Assembly (NCBI GenBank): GCA_025928435.1
Contig: JAICJM010000003.1
Span: forward strand, 1-57,962
From: Thermoleophilia bacterium
GTDB taxonomy: Bacteria; Actinomycetota; Thermoleophilia; Gaiellales; JAICJC01
DNA length: 57,962 bases
Direction of reading: 5' to 3'
The position numbers were made by a program, and so were the translations under genes. The notes under the pieces were generated by a model. That model searched no databases. It was not told the origin of the DNA and saw only the letters and a program-made list of their open reading frames with translations. Each line of letters starts with the position of its first letter. Position 1 is the stretch's first letter. This document shows, piece by piece, positions 41,249 to 50,487 of the stretch.

Positions 41249-42412
41249 CTATCGCATCGCGACGCCGGTGTCCGGGTCGAAGTAGTGCAGGCTCTCGTTG
41301 TGCACGGCCAGCTCAATGGGGCCGTTCGCGGACACGGGCTTGCGGGTCGCGATCCGGGCGGTGAAATGGGCGCGGTCGTCGTCGGCGAGCAGGGTGCCGG
41401 CGTCGTCCTCGTCCCGCTCCGCCGCCGAGCGTACCGTGTCGCTGTCGACCCGCGGTACGTCGAGCGGGAAGATCACGTTCGTCTCGGCGCCCAGGCCCTC
41501 GATCACCTCGGGCGCGACCTGGATCCGCGGCATCCCCGGGTCGGCGGCCCGGCCCGGGAGCTCGAAGTCGGTCGGGCGGATGCCCAGGATCACCTCGCGC
41601 TGCTGGCCGCGCACGGGCGCGTCCTCGGGCACCGGGAGGACGATGTCGGCGAACCGCACGGAGTCGCCGTCGACGGTCGCCGCGACGAGGTTCATCGCGG
41701 GCGAGCCGATGAACGCCGCCACGAACAGGTTGGCGGGACGGTCGAACAGCTCCTGGGGCGTGTCGCACTGCTGGATCGTCCCGTTGCGGATGACGGCCAC
41801 CCGTCGGCCGAGCGTCATCGCCTCGGTCTGGTCGTGGGTGACGTAGACCGTGGTGACGCCGAGGCGCTCGTGCAGGCGGGCGAGCTCGGCCCGCATCGTC
41901 ACGCGCAGCTTGGCGTCGAGGTTCGAGAGCGGCTCGTCCATCAGGAACGCTTTCGGCTCGCGCACCATGGCGCGGCCGATCGCCACCCGCTGGCGCTGGC
42001 CGCCGGAGAGCGCCGAGGGCCGGCGGCGGAGGTAGTCCTCGAGCCCGAGCGTCGCCGCCACCGCCTCGACCCGGCGCTCGATCTCGCGCCGGCCCACCCG
42101 CCGCAGCTTCAGCCCGAAGGCCAGGTTGTCGCGCACGGTCATGTGCGGGTAGAGCGCGTAATCCTGGAACACCATCGCGATGTCGCGGGCCCGGGGGGCG
42201 AGTGCGGTGACGTCGCGGTCGGCGATGTGCACGGTGCCCCTCGACACCTCCTCCAGGCCGGCGATCATCCGCAGGAGCGTCGATTTCCCGCAGCCAGACG
42301 GGCCGACGAGCACCATGAACTCGCCTTCCCCGATCGCGAGGTCGATGTCGTCGACGGCCACGACGCCGTTCCCGTATACCTTCGTGACTCCCTGAAGCTC
42401 GATGCCGGTCAC
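41249..42412 (-). CDS. MalK/UgpC-type sugar ABC transporter ATPase
   Basis: A 387-residue ATPase with GTG start after GGGAGGA on the minus strand. Walker [10 protein letters not shown] (37-45), signature LSGGQRQR, Walker [19 protein letters not shown] switch, then TOBE-like domains with [11 protein letters not shown]. Divergent from the binding-protein gene at 42535; together with 43860-45610 it makes a complete importer. Both may share the promoter/operator element at 42452-42480. Confidence 0.93.
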   Translation of the reverse strand: MTGIELQGVTKVYGNGVVAVDDIDLAIGEGEFMVLVGPSGCGKSTLLRMIAGLEEVSRGTVHIADRDVTALAPRARDIAMVFQDYALYPHMTVRDNLAFGLKLRRVGRREIERRVEAVAATLGLEDYLRRRPSALSGGQRQRVAIGRAMVREPKAFLMDEPLSNLDAKLRVTMRAELARLHERLGVTTVYVTHDQTEAMTLGRRVAVIRNGTIQQCDTPQELFDRPANLFVAAFIGSPAMNLVAATVDGDSVRFADIVLPVPEDAPVRGQQREVILGIRPTDFELPGRAADPGMPRIQVAPEVIEGLGAETNVIFPLDVPRVDSDTVRSAAERDEDDAGTLLADDDRAHFTARIATRKPVSANGPIELAVHNESLHYFDPDTGVAMR

Positions 42413-42451
42413 CTGGTGGATCCTCCCACGGTCGGCGCGCCGCGAGGGCGC

Positions 42452-42480
42452 TTGACGGAGGCAATGCTATAGCGTTTACT
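42452..42480 (+). promoter_or_regulatory. Shared promoter/operator element, copy 3
   Basis: TTGACG (42452-42457), ten bases, TATAGCG (42468-42474), TTTACT (42475-42480). Spacing is identical to copies 1 and 2, with GCTATAGC again between the candidate -35 and -10 boxes. It lies between the ATPase and binding-protein genes and points toward the latter. Confidence 0.65.
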
Positions 42481-42534
42481 TCCAGCCGAGCGAGAGTCGC
42501 GGCGCGCCCTGCCGCAACCCGAGGGAGGATTCTC

Positions 42535-43878
42535 ATGACCAGTCTCACCCCCACCTGGCGACGGCTCGCGGCCGTCGCGGTGATCGTCCTGGCCGCAGCG
42601 GCCTGCGGCAGCAGCTCGGGGGGCGGGTCGAGCGCCGCCAAGACCAAGGGCCCGATCACGCTCACCATGTGGTACTGGGGCCAGCAGGAGGCGCACGGGC
42701 TCTCGACGTTCCTGACCGACTCGGTGAAGAAGTACGAGGCGCTGCACCCGAACATCACGATCAAGACGGTGCTGCAGTCCACCGACAACCTGATGCCGAA
42801 CTTCGCCGCCGCGGCGAAGGCCAAGAAGGGGCCGGACATCGAGTACCGCTGGGGCGGCATCTGGTCGCTCCAGGACGCGTGGGACGGCAACCTGGCGCCG
42901 ATCTCGGACTACGTCCCGGCGAGCGAGCGGTCGCACTATCTGAACGCCTCCGAGGACACCTGGGACGGGAAGCTCTGGAGCGCGCCCTGGTACGTGCAGC
43001 CCTCGTTCCCGATCCTCTACCGCAAGGACGTCCTCGCCCGCGCCGGCATCTCCGGCCCGCCGAAGACCTGGAACGAGTTCCTCTCGGACTGCTCGACGCT
43101 GCGCTCGAAGGGCATCACCCCGATCGCCGGCGGCGTCAAGGACGGCTGGTTCGGCGGGTGGCTGTTCTCGCTCCTCGGCTCGGAGTCGCTCACGTCCGTC
43201 GACGAGCTCAAGCAGGCCGTGGCGGGCTCGAAGAAGTTCACCGATCCCGACCTGGCGGAGTGGTGGACGCGGCTCGGCCAGATGATCAGCTCGAAGTGCT
43301 GGAACGACGACATCGGCTCGCTCGACCTCTACCAGGCGCAGCAGACCTGGGTCGACGGCAAGAGCGCGATGACCGTGACCGCCGGCACCGACGTGCGCAA
43401 GTTCGTGACCCAGGTCGGCGGCTCCAAGGTCGGCGTGATGACGATGCCGAAGTACGCCGACGGGATCGGGGCGGGCAAGCTCGGGTCGACCTCGCAGACG
43501 CTCGCGATCAGCTCGTGGTCGCCGTACAAGCAGCAGGCGGCCGACTTCATCATGTTCATGCACACGCCGGCCGAGCTCTCGCTCTTCTACAAGGACACCG
43601 GCGCGCTGCCGGCCGACGACCGGTTCGACGCGTCGGAGATCGACGTCCCGCAGGTGAAGCAGCTGTACGACTACTCGCAGAACGGCGCGCCCTACCTCGA
43701 GAACTTCATTCCGACGGATCTCGACTCGAAGGCCAACTTCGGCGGCGTCCAGCTCATGTTCGCCGGCAAGACGACGCCCCAGCAGGCCGCCCAGACGATG
43801 GAGTCCGACATGGAGCGGATCAGGACGATCCAGCCTGACCTGATCGACGCCTTCAAGAAGTGGACGGGGCAGCAGTAG
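42535..43878 (+). CDS. ABC carbohydrate-binding lipoprotein
   Basis: A 447-residue solute-binding protein of family 1 with a GAGGGAGGA ribosome site. Lipobox LAAAAC gives Cys24 as lipidated residue, then a Gly/Ser linker. Mature features: ITLTMWYWGQQEAHG, EALHPNITIKTVL, GPDIEYRWGG, PILYRKDVLARAG and WVDGKSAMTVTAG. Expected to bind a sugar or polyol. It is only distantly similar to the binding protein at 18365-19708, so the two importers probably have different substrates. Confidence 0.92.
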   Translation: MTSLTPTWRRLAAVAVIVLAAAACGSSSGGGSSAAKTKGPITLTMWYWGQQEAHGLSTFLTDSVKKYEALHPNITIKTVLQSTDNLMPNFAAAAKAKKGPDIEYRWGGIWSLQDAWDGNLAPISDYVPASERSHYLNASEDTWDGKLWSAPWYVQPSFPILYRKDVLARAGISGPPKTWNEFLSDCSTLRSKGITPIAGGVKDGWFGGWLFSLLGSESLTSVDELKQAVAGSKKFTDPDLAEWWTRLGQMISSKCWNDDIGSLDLYQAQQTWVDGKSAMTVTAGTDVRKFVTQVGGSKVGVMTMPKYADGIGAGKLGSTSQTLAISSWSPYKQQAADFIMFMHTPAELSLFYKDTGALPADDRFDASEIDVPQVKQLYDYSQNGAPYLENFIPTDLDSKANFGGVQLMFAGKTTPQQAAQTMESDMERIRTIQPDLIDAFKKWTGQQ

Positions 43879-44786
43879 CGACAACGGGCGATCGACACGC
43901 GGGGGCGGCCCCAAGCGGCCGCCCCCGCCGTCGCCCTCCCTGGCAGGCCCTCGTCTGGATCGCGCCGGCGCTCGCGTCGATCGGCGTCGTCTACGGCTAC
44001 AGCATCTATCGCCTCGTGATGGAGGCGACGCACCGCGAGGGTGCGGGGGTCGGTCTCGGCAACCTGCGGATCGCGATTGACGACCCCTTCTTCCGCACCG
44101 CGCTCGGTAACAACCTGCGGCTGCTGCTGACCCTGCCGGTCATCATCGCCGTCGCGCTCGTCATCGCGATCCTGCTGCACGAGGGCATGCGCGGCTGGCG
44201 CTTCCACCGGATCGCGATCTTCATCCCGTACATGCTCCCGGTGACGGTCGTCGGCGTCCTCTTCGGCGAGTTGCTGACGCTGCACGGTGCGCTCAACAGC
44301 ACGCTCCAGACGCTACACCTGGGCTACTTCAGCGAGGACTGGCTCGGCGACCCGGACTGGGCCCTGCGCTCGCTGGCCGGGGTGATCATCTGGCGCGAGC
44401 TCGGGTTCGGCGTGATCCTCTTCCTGGCCCGGCTCCTCTCGCTGCCGCAGAACGTCTTCGATGCCGCCCGGGTCGACGGCGCCGGCTGGTTCCGCACCCA
44501 GTGGCACGTGACCCTGCCGATGATGCGCTCGATCATCGGCTTCTACCTCGTGATCGAGGCCATCACGCTCATGTCGTGGGTCTTCAGCTACGTGTTCGTC
44601 ATGACCGGCGGCGGGCCCGGCCAGGCGACCCAGGTGACCGAGACCTACATCTACCAGAATGCGTTCACGTCGGACATCCCCTGGCTGGCGGCCGCCGCGG
44701 CGACCCTGCTCCTGATCGGCGTCACCGCCATCGCCGTGCTGTTCCTGATCCTGCGCTGGGGTTTCGGGCGCTGGAGGGCGGCATGA
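43860..44786 (+). CDS. ABC sugar importer permease (MalF type)
   Basis: A 308-residue protein with GTG start 19 bases inside the binding-protein gene; no later start precedes the first helix (ALVWIAPALASIGVVYGY). It has six membrane segments and the EAA loop FDAARVDGAGWFRTQWHVTL. A Gly/Arg/Pro-rich cytoplasmic N-terminus of about 28 residues precedes the first helix. Confidence 0.9.
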   Translation: MDGAAVATTGDRHAGAAPSGRPRRRPPWQALVWIAPALASIGVVYGYSIYRLVMEATHREGAGVGLGNLRIAIDDPFFRTALGNNLRLLLTLPVIIAVALVIAILLHEGMRGWRFHRIAIFIPYMLPVTVVGVLFGELLTLHGALNSTLQTLHLGYFSEDWLGDPDWALRSLAGVIIWRELGFGVILFLARLLSLPQNVFDAARVDGAGWFRTQWHVTLPMMRSIIGFYLVIEAITLMSWVFSYVFVMTGGGPGQATQVTETYIYQNAFTSDIPWLAAAAATLLLIGVTAIAVLFLILRWGFGRWRAA

Positions 44787-45610
44787 TCCTCGACCGTCTC
44801 GGCCGGGTCGTGCGCCAGGTCGTTTTGATCGCGTTCACACTCTCGGCGCTCCTGCCGGTGTACGTGATGCTGTCCGGGTCGCTGCGGACGCAGAACGACT
44901 TCCTGAACCACCCGCTCGGGCTGCCCACGTCGCCGCGCCTGGACGCGTACCACACCGCGATCAACAACCACTTCCCGCAGTGGCTCCTGAACAGCCTGAT
45001 CCTGACCGGCGCCTCGGTCGTGATCACGCTCGTGTTCTCGTCGCTCGCCGCCTGGGGGCTGTCGCGGTGGCAGTTCATGGGACGCGACGTCCTGCTCTCG
45101 CTGATCATCTCGCTGATGGTGATCCCGCCCGTCGTCCTCGTGGTGCCGCTCTTCCTGCTCGGCGCCGAGCTCGACCTGATCGACACGCGCCGGATCGTGA
45201 TCGCGATCTACGTCGGGCTGATGATGCCGTTCTCGGTCTACATGCTGGCGGCCTACTTCCGGACGATCCCGCGCTCGCTGATCGAGGCGGCGGAGATCGA
45301 CGGCGCCTCGTCGCTGCAGGTGTTCCTGCGGGTGGTCGTGCCGCTCTCCGGCGCGCCGCTGGTCACGCTCGCCGTGGTGAACGCGCTGTGGGTGTGGAAC
45401 GAGCTCCTGATCGCGCTCGTGTTCCTCCAGAGCCAGAGCTCGCTCACCCTGATGGCCGGGCTGACCGGGTTCCAGAACCGGTACAACCTGAACATCCCGG
45501 TCGTCATGGCCGGGCTCTCGATTGCGACCCTGCCCATCTTCGCCCTCTACCTGTTCGGCCAGCGCTTCTTCATGCGCGGCCTCGTCGCCGGCGCGCTCAA
45601 GGGCAACTGA
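44783..45610 (+). CDS. ABC sugar importer permease (MalG type)
   Basis: A 275-residue permease with ATGA overlap. Six hydrophobic helices and EAA loop IEAAEIDGASSLQVFLRVVV. C-terminal LPIFALYLFGQRFFMRGLVAGALKG is typical of MalG-type partners. Completes the importer with 41249-43878-44786 gene products. Confidence 0.92.
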   Translation: MILDRLGRVVRQVVLIAFTLSALLPVYVMLSGSLRTQNDFLNHPLGLPTSPRLDAYHTAINNHFPQWLLNSLILTGASVVITLVFSSLAAWGLSRWQFMGRDVLLSLIISLMVIPPVVLVVPLFLLGAELDLIDTRRIVIAIYVGLMMPFSVYMLAAYFRTIPRSLIEAAEIDGASSLQVFLRVVVPLSGAPLVTLAVVNALWVWNELLIALVFLQSQSSLTLMAGLTGFQNRYNLNIPVVMAGLSIATLPIFALYLFGQRFFMRGLVAGALKGN

Positions 45611-45614
45611 CCGG

Positions 45615-46679
45615 GTGACGCGCCACCGGATCGCGGTCATCGGCGGCGACGGCGTGGGCCCCGAGGTCGTCGCGCAGGGCATCCGCGTGCTCGAGGCCGC
45701 GTGCATGGAGTGCGAGCTCGAGTGGGCGCACCTGCCCTGGGGCAGCGACCGCCACGCCCGCACCGGCGCCCTCATGCCGGCCGACGGCCTCGCGACCCTG
45801 GCCGGGCACGACGCGATCTACCTCGGCGCGGTCGGCTCGCCCGGCGTGCCCGACCACGTCACCCTGTGGGGCCTGCTGCTGCCGATCCGGCAGCGGTTCG
45901 ACCTGTACCTGAACATCCGCCCGATCCGGCTCCTGCCCGGGGTGGCGACGCCGCTCGCCGGGCGCGGGCCGGCGGATATCGACATGGTGTGCGTGCGCGA
46001 GAACACCGAGGGCGAGTACGCCGGGGCCGGCGGCCGCGTGCACGTCGGGATGGGCCACGAGGTCGGGCTTCAGGTCGACGTCTTCACCCGCCACGGCGTC
46101 GAGCGGGTCGTGCGGCACGCGTTCGGGCTTGCCCGCGCGCGCCGGGGCCGGCTCGCCAGCATCACGAAGTCGAACGCGAGCCCGCACCACTTCGTCATGT
46201 GGGACGAGATCGTCGAGGCCGTCCATGCCGACTTCCCCGACGTCGAGCTCGACCGGCTCCTGGTCGACGCCGCCTGCGCCTACATGGTGAGCCAGCCGGG
46301 CCGGTTCGACGTCATGGTCGCGTCCAACCTGTTCGGCGACGTGATCACCGACATCGGCGCCGCCATCCAGGGCGGGATGGGACTCGCCGCGAGCGCGAAC
46401 GTCTCACCCGACGGCGCCGGGCCCGGCCTGTTCGAGCCGGTGCACGGGTCGGCGCCGGACATCGCCGGCAAGGGGATCGCCAACCCGGTGGGAGCGGTCT
46501 GGGCCGGCGCGATGATGCTCGACCACCTCGGCGAGACCGCCGCCGCGGCCGCCGTGATGGCCGCGATCGAGTCCGTCCTCGGCGGCGACGGCGCGCGGAC
46601 GCCCGACCTGGGCGGCAGCGCCTCGACGACGGAGGTCGGCGACGAGCTCGTGCGGGCCGTGGGGCAGGCGGCTCAGTAG
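45615..46679 (+). CDS. Isopropylmalate/tartrate dehydrogenase-family decarboxylating dehydrogenase
   Basis: A 354-residue beta-decarboxylating dehydrogenase; GTG 45615 follows the permease stop by four bases. Features: GDGVGPEVVAQGI, LYLNIRPIRLLPG with the substrate arginines, VRENTEGEYAGAGG, ITKSNA with the catalytic lysine, and the metal-binding LFGDVITDIGAAIQGG and GSAPDIAGKGIANPVGA. Substitutions near ENTEGEY resemble tartrate/D-malate dehydrogenases more than leucine-pathway LeuB. Membership in the importer operon supports oxidation of a hydroxy-dicarboxylic acid derived from the imported compound. Confidence 0.88.
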   Translation: MTRHRIAVIGGDGVGPEVVAQGIRVLEAACMECELEWAHLPWGSDRHARTGALMPADGLATLAGHDAIYLGAVGSPGVPDHVTLWGLLLPIRQRFDLYLNIRPIRLLPGVATPLAGRGPADIDMVCVRENTEGEYAGAGGRVHVGMGHEVGLQVDVFTRHGVERVVRHAFGLARARRGRLASITKSNASPHHFVMWDEIVEAVHADFPDVELDRLLVDAACAYMVSQPGRFDVMVASNLFGDVITDIGAAIQGGMGLAASANVSPDGAGPGLFEPVHGSAPDIAGKGIANPVGAVWAGAMMLDHLGETAAAAAVMAAIESVLGGDGARTPDLGGSASTTEVGDELVRAVGQAAQ

Positions 46680-47446
46680 CGGCGGTAGATCTCGGCGGCC
46701 GCGCGGTGGAAGCCGTCCGGCTGTCCTGCGGCGGCGAAGGTCGCGGCGATCTCCTCCATCTCGGCGACCCAGCGCCAGCCCTTGACGGTCGCCGACCGCA
46801 CGGCCCGTCCGTGCTCGTCCGCCAGGCCGGGGAGCGACCGCGCCCACTCCGCGACGAGCGCCTCCTCGACGCCGTCGGCCCGGGCCGTCTCCCGGGCCGC
46901 CAGCACGAGCGCGGCCGTGCCCTTCGTCCAGGCCGCGTACGCCATCTTCACGGCCGACGCGTCGCCGATCCGGTCCGAGACGACGACCGTCTCGAGCGGT
47001 GACCCCGCGAAGACCGCCCCGGCCTCGCCGGCCGCGGGGCCCGACAGGTAGAGCCGGGTGGTGCCGCGCTCCCGGGGCGGCGGGCCGATGATGCCGCCGT
47101 CGACGAACGCCGCCGCCCCCGAGGCCGCGATCTCGCCGATCGCGCGGGACGTCGCCGGCGCCACGGCGTTGGCGTCGACGTAGATCCCGGCGAAGCCGCG
47201 CAGCTCCCGGGCGACGCCGGCTGCTGCGTGCGGCGGGCACACGGAGAGGACGATGTCGCAGGCGCTCGCCATCGCCTCCGGCGAGCCGACATCGCGCAGC
47301 CCCGCCTCGCCCGCCCGCGCGGCGGTGGCCGCGCTGCGCCCCGCCGAGGCCCAGGCCACGTCGTGGCCGCCCTCGCGCAGGGCGGCGCCCACGGCGGCGC
47401 CCATCTCGCCCGGATGCAGGACGCCGATCGTCGCCATCGTCACCAT
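46673..47446 (-). CDS. NAD-binding 6-phosphogluconate-dehydrogenase-like protein (DUF1932 type)
   Basis: A 257-residue protein; ATG 47446 or ATG 47437 may start it, both giving the N-terminal Rossmann loop GVLHPGEMGAAVGAAL. The C-terminal helical part (KMAYAAWTKGTAALVLAARE) fits the DUF1932 family rather than true 6-phosphogluconate dehydrogenases. The lysine of KMAYAAWTKG stands where the catalytic Lys lies in beta-hydroxyacid dehydrogenases. Convergent with the isopropylmalate-type gene, overlapping by seven bases. Probably an imine or hydroxyacid reductase. Confidence 0.78.
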   Translation of the reverse strand: MVTMATIGVLHPGEMGAAVGAALREGGHDVAWASAGRSAATAARAGEAGLRDVGSPEAMASACDIVLSVCPPHAAAGVARELRGFAGIYVDANAVAPATSRAIGEIAASGAAAFVDGGIIGPPPRERGTTRLYLSGPAAGEAGAVFAGSPLETVVVSDRIGDASAVKMAYAAWTKGTAALVLAARETARADGVEEALVAEWARSLPGLADEHGRAVRSATVKGWRWVAEMEEIAATFAAAGQPDGFHRAAAEIYRRY

Positions 47447-47464
47447 CGTAGAATCGACGGCCTC

Positions 47465-48655
47465 ATGCGGGCGGAGCCACAGCGGCGTGACCTCCCGATC
47501 CTGGCGGGGGCCATCGGGGTGTCGGCGCTCGGCGACTGGCTCGCGCTCCTGCCGCTGAACCTGCAGCTCCGCTCGATGGGCGGCTCGGGGCTCACGGTCG
47601 CGACGCTCTTCATCGCGGTGTGGTCGCCCGCCGCATTGCTCGCGGCCCCGGCCGGAGCGCTCGCGGACCGCGTCGACCGCCGTCGGCTGCTCGTGGCCGC
47701 GTCGTTCGCCGAGGCCGGGGTGGCCGTCGCGCTCGCCTTCGCCGGAACGGCTGGCGCGATCCTGCCGCTGGCCGCGGTGCTCGGGACGCTGAGCGCGATC
47801 GCCACGCCGGCCGAGTTCTCGCTCGTCCCCGCCATCGTCGCTCGTAGCGGTGTGCGGCGGGCGAACGGCTGGGTCGAGACGGCCCGCTACGCGGGGTTCA
47901 TCGGCGGCCCGACGCTGGGAGGGATCGTGGCCGCCACGGGCGGCGTTCGCACGGCGCTCCTGATCGACGCCGCCACGTTCGCGGCGGTCGCCCTGGCCGG
48001 CCTCTCGCTCCGTCCGCGGCCGGTCGACCACGACGCGGCCGCGGCGAAGGGCCGGATGCGCGACGGCATCACGTACCTCTTCGCCGACCGGGCGCTCGCG
48101 CTCGTGATGGCGGCGGCCTTCGCGTCGCTCCTCTTCATGACGGCCTCGGCGCCGGCGGAGGTGTTCTTCGCGAAGGACGTTCTGCACACCGGCGACGCGG
48201 GCTTCGGCGTCTGGCTGACCGCCTGGCCGCTCGGGATGGCGATCGGCGCGGTGCTCATCGGCCGGCGCGTGCGCGGCGACCTGGCTGCGGCGGCGCTCGC
48301 CGCGATCATGCTGCAGGGACTCGGCGTGGCCGGGCCCGCGATCGTCGCCACGCTTGCGTTCTCGATTGCCTCGTTTCTCGTCGGCGGCCTGGCCCACGGC
48401 GCCAAGAATGTGGCCGTACGGACGCTGCTCCACGAGCGCGTGCCGACCCATCTGCACGGCCGCACATACGCCGCCTACAACGGCCTCCGCAACTCTGCGG
48501 AGCTCGTCGCGATGCTGCTCGGCGGTGTCCTCGTCACCGCCGTCGGCTCCCGGGCGACGCTGTTCGTCGCCGGCGCGGTGCCCGCGCTCGTCGGCCTGGG
48601 CTGCCTGGCCGCGTACCTGCGCGGGCGGGCCAGGCCGGCTGCTGTAGAGGTCTGA
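47465..48655 (+). CDS. MFS transporter (drug/enterobactin-exporter-like)
   Basis: A 396-residue protein with about 12 membrane helices. The motif between helices 2 and 3 reads GALADRVDRRRLL, the classical MFS A-motif variant; NGWVETARYAGFIGGPTLGG matches the EntS/MFS_3 family. Divergent from the DUF1932-type gene 18 bases away. Export of a small hydrophobic compound is the usual role. Confidence 0.85.
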   Translation: MRAEPQRRDLPILAGAIGVSALGDWLALLPLNLQLRSMGGSGLTVATLFIAVWSPAALLAAPAGALADRVDRRRLLVAASFAEAGVAVALAFAGTAGAILPLAAVLGTLSAIATPAEFSLVPAIVARSGVRRANGWVETARYAGFIGGPTLGGIVAATGGVRTALLIDAATFAAVALAGLSLRPRPVDHDAAAAKGRMRDGITYLFADRALALVMAAAFASLLFMTASAPAEVFFAKDVLHTGDAGFGVWLTAWPLGMAIGAVLIGRRVRGDLAAAALAAIMLQGLGVAGPAIVATLAFSIASFLVGGLAHGAKNVAVRTLLHERVPTHLHGRTYAAYNGLRNSAELVAMLLGGVLVTAVGSRATLFVAGAVPALVGLGCLAAYLRGRARPAAVEV

Positions 48656-48715
48656 CGATGCCGATAACCGGGGCATGGCATCGACCCCTCCGGCCGGCCA
48701 CTGCAGACCTTCGCC

Positions 48716-50032
48716 GTGGGCGAGGTCGTCGCCGCGCTCTCGCACGCCCTCGACCTGACCGAGGGCCAGCCGCCGGGCCACGCCCGCCGCAGCTGCCTCG
48801 TGGCCCTGCGGCTCGCCGGGCTGCTCGGGCTGGGCGAGGGCGAGCGCGCGAGCCTCTACTACGCCATGCTCCTCAAGGACGCCGGGTGCTCGTCATCGGC
48901 CGCGCGGATGGCAGAGATCTTCGCCGCGGACGACCTCGAGCTGAAGCGGATCGCCAAGCGGATCGACTGGGCCAGCCCGAAGGAGGCGATCGGGATGGTC
49001 GTGCGCGAGGCGGGCCGCAACGACTCCAGTCTCGCCCGCGCCCGGCGCGTCCTGACCGCGCTGCGCGACATGGCCCGGGAGGGCAACCTGGCCGTGGAAA
49101 CGCGGTGTGACCGCGGTGCCAGGATCGTGAAGATGCTCGAGTTCCCCGACGCGGCCGCCGACACGGTGCGCTACCTCGACGAGCACTGGGACGGGCGCGG
49201 CCAGCCCTACAGGCTGCGCGGCGACGCGATCCCGGTACTGGCCCGGATCGCCTGCCTGGCCCAGACCGCGGAGGTGTTCCTCGCCCAGGACGGGCTCGAG
49301 GCCGCCCGCGAGATGGTGCGTGCCCGCCGCGGCCGCTGGTTCGACCCGGCGATCGCCGACATCTTCCTGTCGCTGCCCGATTCCGACCCGCTCTTCGCCG
49401 ACCTGGCCTCGGACCGCTACGCCGAGGCGCCGGCCGACCGCGCGCTCCTCTCGGCCGACGACGGCCGGATCGACCGGATCGCGGAGGCGTTCGCGTCGAT
49501 GATCGACGCCAAGAGCCCATTCACGGCCAGCCACTCCGACCGCGTCGCCGCCTACGCCGTCGGCATCGGGCGCGAGCTCGGCTACGGCGAACGGGTGCTG
49601 CGGGACATGCGCCGGGCCGGCCTGCTGCACGACATCGGCAAGCTCGGCGTCTCGAACTCGATCCTGGACAAGCCCGGCCGGCTGACCGAGGTCGAGTACG
49701 AGGCGATCAAGGAGCATCCGCGCAACACCGAGGAGATCCTGCGGCGCGTGCCCATCTTCTCGGGCCTCGCCGTTGCGGCCGCCGCCCACCACGAGCGGGT
49801 CGACGGGCGCGGCTACCACCGCGGCATCGCGGGCGAGGCGATCCCCGAGATGAGCCGGGTGCTCGCCTGCGCCGACGTCTACGACGCGCTCACGGCCAGG
49901 CGCCCGTATCGCGACCCGATGAGCCCCGACGAGGCGCTCGCGCTCATGCGCCGGGACGTCGGCGCGGCGTTCTTCCCCGGGCCGTTCGCGGCCCTCTGCG
50001 CGCACGTCGACGCGCAGCCGCTGGCGGCCTGA
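48716..50032 (+). CDS. HD-GYP phosphodiesterase with degenerate N-terminal HD-GYP repeat
   Basis: A 438-residue protein with GTG start; an in-frame stop at 48665-48667 limits the N-terminus. The C-terminal half (about residues 255-435) has the full set LLHDIGKLG, KEHP, HHERVDGRGYHRGI and ADVYDALTARRPYR, the HD-GYP signature of cyclic-di-GMP phosphodiesterases. The N-terminal half looks like a decayed second copy: LLKDAGC in place of LLHDIGK and DEHWDGRGQPYRLRG in place of HHE-DG-GYP-G. The inactive repeat may be regulatory. Confidence 0.88.
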   Translation: MGEVVAALSHALDLTEGQPPGHARRSCLVALRLAGLLGLGEGERASLYYAMLLKDAGCSSSAARMAEIFAADDLELKRIAKRIDWASPKEAIGMVVREAGRNDSSLARARRVLTALRDMAREGNLAVETRCDRGARIVKMLEFPDAAADTVRYLDEHWDGRGQPYRLRGDAIPVLARIACLAQTAEVFLAQDGLEAAREMVRARRGRWFDPAIADIFLSLPDSDPLFADLASDRYAEAPADRALLSADDGRIDRIAEAFASMIDAKSPFTASHSDRVAAYAVGIGRELGYGERVLRDMRRAGLLHDIGKLGVSNSILDKPGRLTEVEYEAIKEHPRNTEEILRRVPIFSGLAVAAAAHHERVDGRGYHRGIAGEAIPEMSRVLACADVYDALTARRPYRDPMSPDEALALMRRDVGAAFFPGPFAALCAHVDAQPLAA

Positions 50033-50035
50033 GCC

Positions 50036-50392
50036 CTACCCGGCCGTCTCGTCCTGCTGCCAGAGGTGGAATGCGTTGCCCTCGCTGTCGGAGCAGCGGG
50101 CGAACCACCCGTGGCCGGGGACGGGCGCGCGGTCCTCCGCCTGGCCGCCCAGCTCCCGCACGGTCGCGATCGACCCGTCGATGTCGTCGGTCGCGAAGTA
50201 GAAGTTCGGGTGCCCCGAGCGCTGGTCAGACGGATACACCGCCGCCCCTCCCGCGCCGGCCTGGGCCATCCGGTAGTCCATCCCGGGCATGCCCGAGTCC
50301 TGGAAGCTCCAGCCGAAGAGGCCCTGCCAGAAGCCCTGGGCGCGGTCGGCGTCCTCGGCCGGGAACTCGATGTGCACGATCTCGCCTGACAT
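50036..50392 (-). CDS. VOC-family (glyoxalase/bleomycin-resistance-like) protein
   Basis: A 118-residue protein; GAGGGAGGG on the minus strand sets the ATG at 50392. Two VOC half-units: EIVHIEFPAEDADRAQGFW and a second with PNFYFATDDIDGSIATV, ending GNAFHLWQQDE. Family member of the small single-domain type found often next to metabolic genes; a metal site of His/Glu is partly visible. Function unknown. Confidence 0.82.
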   Translation of the reverse strand: MSGEIVHIEFPAEDADRAQGFWQGLFGWSFQDSGMPGMDYRMAQAGAGGAAVYPSDQRSGHPNFYFATDDIDGSIATVRELGGQAEDRAPVPGHGWFARCSDSEGNAFHLWQQDETAG

Positions 50393-50452
50393 GTGACTCC
50401 CTCCCTCGATCGGACTGCCCGACGGTACCACCGGAGGCGCACCGCGCCCGCC

Positions 50453-50481
50453 TTGACGGGCTACCCCATCCGGGGGATAAC
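50453..50481 (+). promoter_or_regulatory. Candidate promoter of the 172-residue membrane protein gene
   Basis: TTGACG (50453-50458), 17 bases, GATAAC (50476-50481). The -10 box ends seven bases before the ATG, so the mRNA may be leaderless. The spacer contains CCCC-AT-CC-GGGGG. Confidence 0.4.
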
Positions 50482-50487
50482 CGAAGT

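Noticed and set aside
46673..48781. A 702-codon minus-strand frame
   Set aside because: Only the last 257 codons resemble protein (DUF1932 type); the upstream part is antisense to a good MFS gene.
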